From JAAYZM01 sp964510785 (GTDB lineage: Bacteria; Actinomycetota; Actinomycetes; Actinomycetales; Cellulomonadaceae), in the NCBI GenBank assembly GCA_964510785.1, contig CAZECM010000064.1:1-16251 (forward strand): DNA of 16,251 nt. Reading direction: 5' to 3'. This document shows positions 1 to 5,310 of this stretch, piece by piece. The translations under genes and the position numbers were made by a program. Numbering within the stretch: the first letter of the stretch is position 1; each line of letters begins with the position of its first letter. The notes beneath the pieces are model-generated. The model searched no databases. It saw nothing but the letters and a program-made list of their open reading frames with translations, and had not been told where the DNA came from.

Positions 1-224
1 TGCTCGCAGCCACCGTAGTAGCGGCGGCCCGGGTAGCCCTCGGCGTACTTGTTCGTGAGCACGGAGCCCTGCGCCTGCAGGACGGCGAGCGGGACGAAGT
101 TCTCGCTCGCGATCATCTCGAGCGTGCCCTGCTGGCGCGCGAGCTCACCGTCGAGGACGGCGGCGATCTCGGGGTCGAGCTCGCCGAGGGGGACGTTCAG
201 GAAGTCGGGGTGCTGGTCGCTCAT
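1..224 (-). CDS. glyA: Serine hydroxymethyltransferase, N-terminal part (3' end beyond window)
   Basis: This is the first ~74 codons of a minus-strand gene that runs off the left edge. The translation starts MSDQHPDFLNVPLGELDPEI and contains the SHMT N-terminal hallmarks: 'EMIASENFVP' (about residues 36-45), then 'LTNKYAEGYPGRRYYGG' (about 57-73). These belong to the PLP- and folate-binding N-terminal region of GlyA. The enzyme interconverts serine plus THF with glycine plus 5,10-methylene-THF in the cytosol. The ATG (222-224) is preceded by a good Shine-Dalgarno (AAGGAG, about 6 nt spacing), which fixes the start. A ZTP riboswitch lies in the leader, consistent with control by folate/purine one-carbon status. 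Only the N-terminus is visible, so catalytic completeness cannot be judged; the PLP lysine region is outside. Confidence 0.95.
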   Translation of the reverse strand, partial: MSDQHPDFLNVPLGELDPEIAAVLDGELARQQGTLEMIASENFVPLAVLQAQGSVLTNKYAEGYPGRRYYGGCE

Positions 225-279
225 GGCTTCTCCTTGCGGGTCGGCGCGGTGGCGCGGCCACGCATGACGCATCGGCCAC

Positions 280-296
280 CCACACCGCTGGTGTGG
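280..296 (-). promoter_or_regulatory. Hairpin after the ZTP aptamer (probable expression platform)
   Basis: A perfect 7-bp stem (CCACACC / GGTGTGG, 3-nt loop) lies 3' of the aptamer and ~55 nt before the glyA start codon. No U-tract follows on the minus strand, so a classical intrinsic terminator is not evident. Translational control, or an actinobacterial terminator without a U-tail, is possible. The palindrome CCTGGGCCCAGG (302-313) overlaps the last conserved aptamer block and may be part of a competing fold. Confidence 0.45.
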
Positions 297-297
297 C

Positions 298-386
298 GAC
301 CCCTGGGCCCAGGCGTCCGACCCGAAGTCTGCTGCAGTGTCGCTCCCCGGTGGTGACCCACCCGCTGCGCCAGTTACGACGGGGTT
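298..386 (-). promoter_or_regulatory. ZTP (pfl) riboswitch in the glyA leader
   Basis: Read on the minus strand, the leader contains the conserved blocks of the pfl/ZTP aptamer in order: CGTAACTGGCG (about 381-370), then CACCACCGGGGAGCG (about 355-340), a variable arm, then GACGCCTGGGC (about 318-308). The class senses ZMP/ZTP, which accumulate when 10-formyl-THF is short, and typically turns on glyA, purH, folD or fhs. Its place directly upstream of glyA fits the class. Recognition is from conserved blocks by eye; no covariance model was run, and the exact ends are approximate. Confidence 0.87.
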
Positions 387-387
387 C

Positions 388-393
388 AGGTTA
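388..393 (-). promoter_or_regulatory. Candidate -10 element for glyA transcript
   Basis: On the minus strand TAACCT (TAnnnT pattern, within TTGCTAACCT) sits a few nucleotides before the first conserved riboswitch block, so the aptamer would begin near the 5' end of the transcript. No convincing -35 hexamer was found at 16-18 bp. Confidence 0.35.
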
Positions 394-457
394 GCAAGGA
401 GCGGCGCCGTCGTCGTCCCCCGTGTCACGAACGCACGGTGACCGAGACGGCGCGCAC

Positions 458-1396
458 CTATGCGTAGATCGCCACGAGCCGACCCACGACCTCGCCACGC
501 TCGAGCTTCTCGAGCCCCTCGCGGATCTCCTCGAAGGTGATCGGCGTCAGGACCGGGTCGAGCTCACCCTTGGCCATCCACTCCATGACGTCGGCGATGT
601 CCTGCGCGCTGCCTCCCACCGAGCCGACGACCTTGGCGCCCTTCATGATGAGGGGGTAGGTGTTGATGGTCGCCTCGAGCCTGCCCATCCCGACGACGAC
701 GACGGTGCCACCCTGACCGATCACCTCGACCGAGTCCGCCGTCGTGCCACCGAATCCTGCGAAGTCGACGATCACGTCGAGGTTCTCGTCGGCGAGCTCC
801 TTGATGTCCTTGACGACCCGCGTGGCGCCGATCTTCTCGGCAAGCGGCCACACCGACTCGTCGATCTCCGCGACGTACACCTCCGCGCCACGCAGCACGG
901 CAACCCGTGCACCGACCTGGCCCAGCCCGCCCAGGCCGATGATCCCCAGCTTCGTGCCCTCGGTGACGCCACCCGTCCCGAAGATCGCGTTGTGGGAGGT
1001 CATGCCCGAGTCGGTCGCCGCGGCGGCCTGTGCGTACGTCACGCCGTCGGGGATGCGCACGAGCGCCTCCGTGGCCACCGACGCCTGCTCCCCGAACCCC
1101 CCGTCGACCTGGTAGCCCGTGAAGTCGACCATCGGCCAGACGGCCACCCTGTCCCCCACGGCGTAGTCCGTGACTCCCTCACCGACCGAGGTGATGACCC
1201 CGGCGACCTCGTGCCCCGGGGTGACCGGGGGCGTCATGATCGCGAGCCACTTCTCGTCCTCGAAGATGCCCACGTCCGAGTGGCACAGGCCAGCGGCCTT
1301 CACGTCGATGATCACGCGACCCGGTGCTGCCACGGGTGCGGGCACCTCGGTCAGGACGAGCGGATCGTTCGTGTGGGTAAAGCGCCATGCCTTCAC
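458..1396 (-). CDS. Zinc-type alcohol dehydrogenase (MDR family) lacking the structural-zinc lobe
   Basis: This 312-residue medium-chain dehydrogenase has an N-terminal GroES-like domain (about 1-145), a Rossmann domain with GLGGLG (154-159), and an acidic end of the next strand (EIDE, about 177-180) that suggests NAD preference. Catalytic-zinc ligands are C38 (GLCHSD), H62/E63 (GHEVAG) and D129 (TDSGM) where many ADHs have Cys. The four-cysteine structural-zinc lobe is absent: residues 84-104 hold no Cys, and C38 is the only Cys in the protein. This accounts for the short length compared with the usual ~340. It presumably oxidises an alcohol or reduces an aldehyde; the substrate is unknown. 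The start is GTG (1394-1396) with GGAGG 5 nt upstream. It stands alone between the glyA leader and the hydrolase gene. Confidence 0.88.
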   Translation of the reverse strand: MKAWRFTHTNDPLVLTEVPAPVAAPGRVIIDVKAAGLCHSDVGIFEDEKWLAIMTPPVTPGHEVAGVITSVGEGVTDYAVGDRVAVWPMVDFTGYQVDGGFGEQASVATEALVRIPDGVTYAQAAAATDSGMTSHNAIFGTGGVTEGTKLGIIGLGGLGQVGARVAVLRGAEVYVAEIDESVWPLAEKIGATRVVKDIKELADENLDVIVDFAGFGGTTADSVEVIGQGGTVVVVGMGRLEATINTYPLIMKGAKVVGSVGGSAQDIADVMEWMAKGELDPVLTPITFEEIREGLEKLERGEVVGRLVAIYA

Positions 1397-1536
1397 AGCA
1401 ACCTCCGGGTCTCAGGTCCGGCGCACTCGCCAAGGTCGGCGATCGAGGTGGCCGGTGCCCTCAGCATGCGCGTGCGCCCGCCACGCCTCCGAGGACCAAC
1501 GGCCCGGAGCCACGCCTCGGGATGGCGACCCGTGGT

Positions 1537-2523
1537 CTAGACCGGTGTGCCGAGGAAGACCCGCAGCGCCTGCGTGAACACCTCGGGCTGCTCGGAGTGC
1601 ACCCAGTGGCCCGCGCCCTTGACCGTGAGCTGGCGCACGCGGGGAAACAGGGCGCGCATCGCGGGTGCGTTCTCGGGGCGGATGTAGTTCGAGCGCTCCC
1701 CCGCTACCCACAGCACAGGTCCGTCGAACTGCGCCGTGCCGTCAAGCTGCGCCGTGCCGTCGGACGTCACGCCGTCCGGGTCGGGGAAGCCGGAGATGAC
1801 GTCGAGCTCCTTGCGCAGCAGGTCCAGGTTCGCGCGCCAGCGCCAGCCGCCGTCCTCGGCCCGGCGCAGGTTCTGCAGCAGGAAGCCGCGCACCGTCGGG
1901 TTGGGGATCGGGCCTGCGAGGGCCGCGTCCGCGCCAGCGCGGCTCGTCACCTGGTCGAGGTCGAGGGCCGCGAGCGAGTCGAGGAGGTGCTCGAACTCCC
2001 CCGTCTCTCCCGCGGCGCTCGGGGCGATGTCGACGACCACCAGCCGGTCCACGAGCTCCGGGTGCCGCAGCGCGAGCAGCATCGCGACCTTGCCGCCCAT
2101 GGAGTGACCGACGACGTGCACCGGGGCGGTCTGCCGCGCGGCGCCGCCGGGCGGTGAGTCGTCGTCGGGCAGGGAGCCCCCGTCGGGCAAGGCCTCGCCG
2201 TCGGGCAAGGCGCCGTCGTCGGGCACTGTGCCGCCGTCGGGCAAGGCGCCGTCGTCGGGCACTGTGCCGCCGTCGGCCCCGCTCTCGCCGTGCTCGCGCA
2301 GCGTGGCGGCGACGGCGTCGGCCATCGCGACGTAGTCGACGTGCTCGGTCCAGGGCGAGGCACCGTGGTTGGGCAGGTCGACGAGGAGCGAGCGCCACTG
2401 CGGCTCGAGAGCGCGCGCGATCGTGGAGAAGTTCTTGCCCTGGCCGAAGAGCCCGTGCAGGAAGACGACGCGCGGGCCCGTCGAACCGACGTCGGACACA
2501 TGGAGCGCGCGAGAACCCGTCAC
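1537..2523 (-). CDS. Alpha/beta hydrolase, YbfF/ABHD11-like esterase with hexapeptide-repeat insertion
   Basis: This 328-residue cytosolic hydrolase has an oxyanion-side motif HGLFGQGKNF (23-32), VDLPNHGASPW (48-58), nucleophile elbow GHSMGG (S141), VDIAP (D165) and GAGHWVHSEQP (H306). The pattern and the 24-residue Ser-to-Asp spacing match the E. coli YbfF-type esterase layout, giving a likely S141/D165/H306 triad. Between the helix ending near residue 80 and the strand before the elbow lies a low-complexity insertion (about 85-128) of PDDGAL/PDGGTV-like hexapeptides; a second small duplication (GTAQLD-GTAQFD) lies at about 256-267. The start is GTG (2521-2523) with only a G-rich, weak ribosome site. 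The natural ester is unknown. The core fold call is firm; the function of the insertion is not. Confidence 0.88.
   Translation of the reverse strand: MTGSRALHVSDVGSTGPRVVFLHGLFGQGKNFSTIARALEPQWRSLLVDLPNHGASPWTEHVDYVAMADAVAATLREHGESGADGGTVPDDGALPDGGTVPDDGALPDGEALPDGGSLPDDDSPPGGAARQTAPVHVVGHSMGGKVAMLLALRHPELVDRLVVVDIAPSAAGETGEFEHLLDSLAALDLDQVTSRAGADAALAGPIPNPTVRGFLLQNLRRAEDGGWRWRANLDLLRKELDVISGFPDPDGVTSDGTAQLDGTAQFDGPVLWVAGERSNYIRPENAPAMRALFPRVRQLTVKGAGHWVHSEQPEVFTQALRVFLGTPV
1723..1758 (-). repeat. 18-bp tandem duplication in the hydrolase gene
   Basis: Two adjacent 18-bp units (1723-1740 and 1741-1758) differ at only two positions and encode GTAQFD and GTAQLD on the minus strand. This is the same unit length as the larger repeat in this gene, and it sits just before the strand leading to the last part of the fold (PVLWVAG). 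Confidence 0.8.
2155..2281 (-). repeat. In-frame tandem repeat (18/36-bp unit) inside the hydrolase gene
   Basis: Two perfect adjacent 36-bp copies (2204-2239 and 2240-2275) are flanked by degenerate 18-bp half units down to about 2155. Each 18 bp encodes a hexapeptide of the form [A/T/S][L/V]PD[G/D][G/D/E], so the reading frame is kept whatever the copy number. Perfect identity of the 36-mers implies recent duplication and likely length variation between strains. Confidence 0.9.
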
Positions 2524-2609
2524 GCCCCCACCCTAACCACCGCCCAGCCCACCCCCGGCCCGCCATGCCCTCCCCGGCCCCCAACCCTCCCAACCCGACC
2601 TGATCGTGC

Positions 2610-2640
2610 AGACTTGTGGCCCTGTGAGGGCGAGAAGTCT
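2610..2640 (-). terminator. Second 3' hairpin after the arsR-AHSA1 operon
   Basis: A 31-bp nearly symmetrical inverted repeat: AGACTT/AAGTCT outer stem, a 3x3 internal loop, GCCCT/AGGGC inner stem and a 3-nt loop. It lies ~25 nt past the AHSA1 stop on the minus strand and ~85 bp upstream of the hydrolase gene. It could be a back-up terminator or a protein-binding palindrome for the hydrolase promoter. Confidence 0.45.
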
Positions 2641-2643
2641 TCA

Positions 2644-2662
2644 CGCTCCGGTCAGCGGAGCG
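2644..2662 (-). terminator. Hairpin immediately after the AHSA1 stop codon
   Basis: A perfect 7-bp stem CGCTCCG/CGGAGCG with a 5-nt loop starts 2 nt after the TGA (2665-2667) on the minus strand. It is GC-rich and lacks a U-tract, as is common for actinobacterial terminators. It is followed at once by a second hairpin (2610-2640). Confidence 0.55.
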
Positions 2663-2664
2663 GG

Positions 2665-3195
2665 TCAGTCCTGTGGTGCGTCGAGGCGGGCGCGCCAGAC
2701 GGGGTCGAGCTGGGTGAAACGGTCGTCCCAGGCGGTGCCGGGAGTGCGGTGCGGGTCGACGACGGCGGACGGCGCCGCGCCGAGCTGCTCGTCGAGCTGC
2801 TCGAGGTACGTCTGCCACCCGGGACCGTAGTGGGGATCCTCGAGGTTCTCGTGACGCAGTCGCAGCACCGCGCCCTCGGCGTGCTCGGAGATCTCGACGG
2901 TGAGGGTCGAGACGTCCTCCCCCACGTGCTGCCACGTCGTGGTGAAGCCGTGCGGCGGATCGCACGCGGTCACGGTCCCGGTGGCGTAGACGCCGCCGTC
3001 CGAGCCGAGCGCCTCCCACGTGCCGCCGAGCCGGAAGTCGCCCCGGTAGGTCTCCATCCAGCGCGCGAGTCGCTCGGGGTCGGTCACCGCGTCCCAGGCG
3101 TCGGCGACCGTGGTCGCGAAGACCCGCTCGAAGCTCAGGTCGAAGCTGGCGCCGTGGCGGGTGACCTCGCCGAGGGCGATGGGGGTGGTGGCCAT
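2665..3195 (-). CDS. AHSA1/START-like (SRPBCC) domain protein
   Basis: This 176-residue protein of the activator-of-Hsp90-ATPase-1-like group of SRPBCC ligand-pocket proteins carries the typical N-terminal region 'FERVFATTVADAWDAVTDPE' followed by 'RLARWMETYRGDFRLGGTWE', then the 'GTVTACDPPHGFTTTW' strands and the closing 'GPGWQTYLEQLDEQL' helix. It is cytosolic, with no signal peptide or membrane segment. The ATG at 3193-3195 is chosen over a longer upstream reading (to 3255) because it has AGGAGA at 6 nt and leaves a 10-bp gap after the ArsR gene; the Shine-Dalgarno overlaps the arsR TAG. ArsR plus AHSA1 is a frequent actinobacterial pair in which the ligand of the SRPBCC protein is generally unknown; no specific function is proposed. 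Confidence 0.88.
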   Translation of the reverse strand: MATTPIALGEVTRHGASFDLSFERVFATTVADAWDAVTDPERLARWMETYRGDFRLGGTWEALGSDGGVYATGTVTACDPPHGFTTTWQHVGEDVSTLTVEISEHAEGAVLRLRHENLEDPHYGPGWQTYLEQLDEQLGAAPSAVVDPHRTPGTAWDDRFTQLDPVWRARLDAPQD

Positions 3196-3205
3196 GGCCG
3201 ATCTC

Positions 3206-3595
3206 CTAGGTGGTGGGTTTCGGGAGCTCTCGGACGGGGCCGGGTGCCCGGACACCGCCGTCGTCGGCCCCCCTCCGCTCGCGCACGCCGCGCGCGATCT
3301 CGGTGTCGAGCGCGTCGAGGCGCTGGTTCCACAGCGCCCGGTAGCGACCGACGGCGGACTCGAGCTCGTCGAGCGCCGCCGGTTCGAGCCGGTAGATGCG
3401 CGTGCGACCCTCGGCCCGGCGGGTCAGGAACCCGGCCTCGCGGAGCACACGCAGGTGGCGCGCGACAGCGGGCTGGCTGATGCCGAAGTCCCGCTCGACG
3501 ACGGCGGACGCGTCCCCGGCCGCTCGCTCCCCCGCGGCGAAGAGCTCGAGCAGCCGCCTTCGCACCGGGTCGCCCAGGACGTCGAGTGCGTGCAT
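3206..3595 (-). CDS. ArsR-family winged-helix transcriptional regulator
   Basis: This 129-residue ArsR/SmtB-type regulator opens MHALDVLGDPVRRRLLELFA (helix 1 signature 'DPVRRRLLELF'). Its helix-turn-helix 'GISQPAVARHLRVLREAGFL' lies at about 38-57, followed by the wing 'RRAEGRTRIYRLEP' (about 59-72). There are no cysteines, so the classical metal-sensing CxC site is missing; it belongs to the non-metal ArsR branch that pairs with AHSA1 proteins. The ATG (3593-3595) has no Shine-Dalgarno, but a TAGATT -10 lies 6 nt upstream, so the message is probably leaderless. A perfect 6-4-6 palindrome overlaps the promoter and suggests autorepression. It is co-transcribed with the AHSA1 gene. The tail after residue ~105 is low-complexity. 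Confidence 0.9.
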   Translation of the reverse strand: MHALDVLGDPVRRRLLELFAAGERAAGDASAVVERDFGISQPAVARHLRVLREAGFLTRRAEGRTRIYRLEPAALDELESAVGRYRALWNQRLDALDTEIARGVRERRGADDGGVRAPGPVRELPKPTT

Positions 3596-3601
3596 ACGGT
3601 A

Positions 3602-3630
3602 AATCTATAACCCGCAGGTTATGCGTGCAA
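3602..3630 (-). promoter_or_regulatory. Promoter of the arsR-AHSA1 operon (probable leaderless start)
   Basis: On the minus strand TTGCAC (3625-3630) is separated by 17 bp from TAGATT (3602-3607). The ATG begins 7 nt after the -10, at the position expected for the transcription start. Near-consensus hexamers plus the lack of a ribosome site support a leaderless mRNA. The -35 directly abuts the 74-bp repeat element that begins at 3631. Confidence 0.6.
3607..3622. promoter_or_regulatory. Palindromic operator ATAACC-N4-GGTTAT
   Basis: A perfect 6-bp inverted repeat with a 4-bp spacer lies between the -35 and -10 elements of the arsR promoter. ArsR dimers bind such short AT-edged palindromes; the position predicts repression by promoter occlusion. 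That this protein binds it is inference from location. Confidence 0.65.
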
Positions 3631-3704
3631 CCGCGAGGTAGTACCGAGCGCGCGAGATTGTGCCTCCGCGGACCTACCTGGCCGCGCTCAGCACTACCTC
3701 GCGG
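3631..3704 (-). repeat. 74-bp symmetrical intergenic element, copy A
   Basis: Terminal inverted repeats CCGCGAGGTAGT (3631-3642) and ACTACCTCGCGG (3693-3704) bound a 74-bp block. Inside are four related 11-bp arms: two forward (element positions 5-15 and 24-34) and two inverted (40-50 and 60-70). It aligns without gaps to copy B at 61 of 74 positions. It starts 15 bp after the GNAT stop codon on the minus strand and ends at the -35 of the arsR promoter. It can fold as a long hairpin (terminal arms best paired) and may terminate the GNAT transcript. Confidence 0.85.
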
Positions 3705-3719
3705 AGGGGGTGGGGTGGC

Positions 3720-4205
3720 TCAGCCTGCTTCGCCGATGATCTTGCGGAGGTAGGCGTAGGTCAGGTCGCCCGTGCGCTGGTCGTACTCGTGGGAGTAGCC
3801 GTGCTTGTTGTACAGCGCGATGTTCTGCACGGAGTCCTGGCTCGTGAAGACCCAGATCTCCTCGGTGCCCTCGGGCAGCGTGCCCGCGACCGCGAACATG
3901 AGCTGGGTGCCGAGCCCGAGGCCCTGCACGTCCGGGGCCACGGCGAACCGGCCGAGCGTGGCCTTGGGGCCCTCGACGAGCACGCGCACCGAGCCCACGA
4001 GCCGGTGGCCGGACCACGCACCGAGCGTGATGACGTCCGCGCGCTCGAGGTCCGCGGTGAGCTCCTCGAGCGTCTGGGTGAGCGGCGGGATGTTGGGGTC
4101 CCCCGTCACCTGCGCCTCGGTGACGAACGCGGCGCGGCGCAGCGTCAACAGCTCGCCCGCGTGCTCGACGTCGACGCGGCGGATCTCAACCTCGGGAGCG
4201 ACCAT
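3720..4205 (-). CDS. GNAT-family N-acetyltransferase
   Basis: This 161-residue single-domain GNAT has motif A 'RFAVAPDVQGLGLGTQL' (about 86-102, with the Q-x-x-G-x-G acetyl-CoA pyrophosphate loop QGLGLG) and the motif B-like 'ALYNKHGYSHEY' (130-141), with Y132 in the position of the usual general acid. Such enzymes move an acetyl group from acetyl-CoA to an amine in the cytosol; the acceptor cannot be told from sequence. An in-frame TGA lies four codons upstream of the ATG (4203-4205), so this is the earliest ATG. The ribosome site is poor; an AGGAGG sits further upstream, followed by a complementary CCTC. The gene is divergent from purU. Confidence 0.9.
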   Translation of the reverse strand: MVAPEVEIRRVDVEHAGELLTLRRAAFVTEAQVTGDPNIPPLTQTLEELTADLERADVITLGAWSGHRLVGSVRVLVEGPKATLGRFAVAPDVQGLGLGTQLMFAVAGTLPEGTEEIWVFTSQDSVQNIALYNKHGYSHEYDQRTGDLTYAYLRKIIGEAG

Positions 4206-4261
4206 GCCTTCATGGTGTCAGAGGCCCGCCGATCCTCCTAAGCACGCCCCGCGCGCGTCCG

Positions 4262-4312
4262 CGATCCGGTCGACGCCGCGATCCGGTCGACGCCGAGACT
4301 CGGTCGACACCG
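4262..4312. repeat. Three tandem 17-bp repeats with GGTCGAC cores, GNAT-purU intergenic
   Basis: Two perfect 17-bp copies (4262-4278, 4279-4295) are followed by a diverged third (4296-4312). Each contains the palindrome GTCGAC (cores at 17-bp spacing). They lie in the 139-bp divergent promoter region, 33 bp before the purU start. This could be an array of binding sites or a simple recent duplication. Confidence 0.75.
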
Positions 4313-4344
4313 TGGGCCTCGCGACCCGAGTACCCTCAGGGCTC

Positions 4345-5199
4345 GTGACTGACTCCGCGACCCACTGGGTGCTCACCCTGTCCTGCCCCGACCGCCCCGG
4401 CATCGTGCACGCCGTCGCGGGGCTGCTGGCCGAGCACGGCGGGAACATCACCGAGTCGCAGCAGTTCGGCGACCCGGACACGGGGCTGTTCTTCATGCGG
4501 GTCCAGGTCGAGTCCGCCGCGGGCCGCGCCGAGCTCGAGCCGGCGCTCTCAACCCTCGCCGAGCGGTTCTCGATGACGTGGCACCTCGACGTCGCGGGCC
4601 GGGCCGTGCGCACGCTCGTCATGGGGTCGACGGCGGCCCACTGCCTCAACGACCTCGCCTTCCGCCAGCGTTCCGAGTCGCTGCCCATCGAGATCGTCGC
4701 CGTCGTGTCGAACCACACCGTGCTCGCCGAGCTCGCCGCCTTCTACGGCATCGACTTCCACCACATCCCCGTCACGGCCGCGACGAAGCCCGACGCCGAG
4801 GCGCGGCTCCTCGAGCTCGTCCGGGTGCTCGACGTCGAGCTCGTGGTGCTCGCCCGCTACATGCAGGTGCTCTCCGACGACCTGTGCCGGGCCCTCGAGG
4901 GGCGGATCATCAACATCCACCACTCGTTCCTGCCCTCGTTCAAGGGCGCCCGCCCCTACGCACAGGCGCACGACCGGGGGGTCAAGCTCATCGGCGCGAC
5001 GGCGCACTACGTCACGGCCAACCTCGACGAGGGGCCGATCATCGAGCAGGACGTCGAGCGGGTGGACCACACGCACGGCGTCGAGGCCCTCGTGGCGCTC
5101 GGTCAGGACGTCGAGCGACGCGCGCTCGCCCGGGCGGTGCGCTGGCACGCCGAGCACCGCGTGCTCATCGACGGCCACCGCACCGTCGTCTTCCGCTAG
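4345..5199 (+). CDS. purU: Formyltetrahydrofolate deformylase
   Basis: This 284-residue protein hydrolyses 10-formyl-THF to formate plus THF. It has an N-terminal ACT domain 'LTLSCPDRPGIVHAVAGLLA' (from about 10), then a formyltransferase-fold domain with 'AHCLNDLAFRQ' (98-108), 'VVSNHTVLAEL' (120-130), 'RIINIHHSFLPSFKGARPY' (187-205) and 'GATAHYVTANLDEGPIIEQD' (217-236). The active-site trio Asn190, His192/193 and Asp228 is present, and the length is usual. The open frame extends far upstream, but homologous N-termini and the purU start pattern (MTD...HWVLTLSCPDRPG) point to GTG 4345-4347. There is no strong Shine-Dalgarno; TACCCT (4331-4336) 8 nt upstream may be a -10, giving a leaderless message. 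It is the only plus-strand gene here. Confidence 0.95.
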   Translation: MTDSATHWVLTLSCPDRPGIVHAVAGLLAEHGGNITESQQFGDPDTGLFFMRVQVESAAGRAELEPALSTLAERFSMTWHLDVAGRAVRTLVMGSTAAHCLNDLAFRQRSESLPIEIVAVVSNHTVLAELAAFYGIDFHHIPVTAATKPDAEARLLELVRVLDVELVVLARYMQVLSDDLCRALEGRIINIHHSFLPSFKGARPYAQAHDRGVKLIGATAHYVTANLDEGPIIEQDVERVDHTHGVEALVALGQDVERRALARAVRWHAEHRVLIDGHRTVVFR

Positions 5200-5222
5200 C
5201 ACCCACCCGGGGGCCCATACTT

Positions 5223-5296
5223 CCGCGACGTAGGTCCGAGTGCGCGAAGTAGTGCCGCCACGGACCTACGTGGGCGCGCTGGGCACTACCTCGCGG
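5223..5296 (-). repeat. 74-bp symmetrical intergenic element, copy B
   Basis: Same length and arm layout as copy A at 3631-3704. The left end is CCGCGACGTAGG (5223-5234) and the right end ACTACCTCGCGG (5285-5296). Here the strongest pairings are arm 1 with arm 3 (ACGTAGGTCCG/CGGACCTACGT, perfect 11 bp) and arm 2 with arm 4 (about 14 bp, one mismatch), an interleaved arrangement. It lies between the convergent 3' ends of purU (23 bp away) and the ABC ATPase gene (14 bp away), so it can serve as a bidirectional terminator. Confidence 0.85.
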
Positions 5297-5310
5297 TGAG
5301 GGGTGGGGGG

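Noticed and set aside
394..457. Possible terminator for the dehydrogenase gene (GTCAC...GTGAC)
   Set aside because: Only 5-bp stems with competing alternative pairings and no U-tract; too weak to call.
1480..1518. Two GCCACGCCTC direct repeats 29 bp apart upstream of the dehydrogenase gene
   Set aside because: A 10-bp match in very GC-rich intergenic DNA is weak, and there is no symmetry or promoter relation to support a site.
3196..3255. Longer start for the AHSA1 protein (20 extra residues)
   Set aside because: It would overlap arsR by ~50 bp with no ribosome site, while ATG 3195 has AGGAGA at good spacing and the residues before it are low complexity.
3805..4344. A 180-residue N-terminal extension of the purU frame
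   Set aside because: It overlaps the GNAT gene antisense and has Ser/Arg-rich junk composition. The ACT domain starts right after GTG 4345, matching known PurU N-termini.
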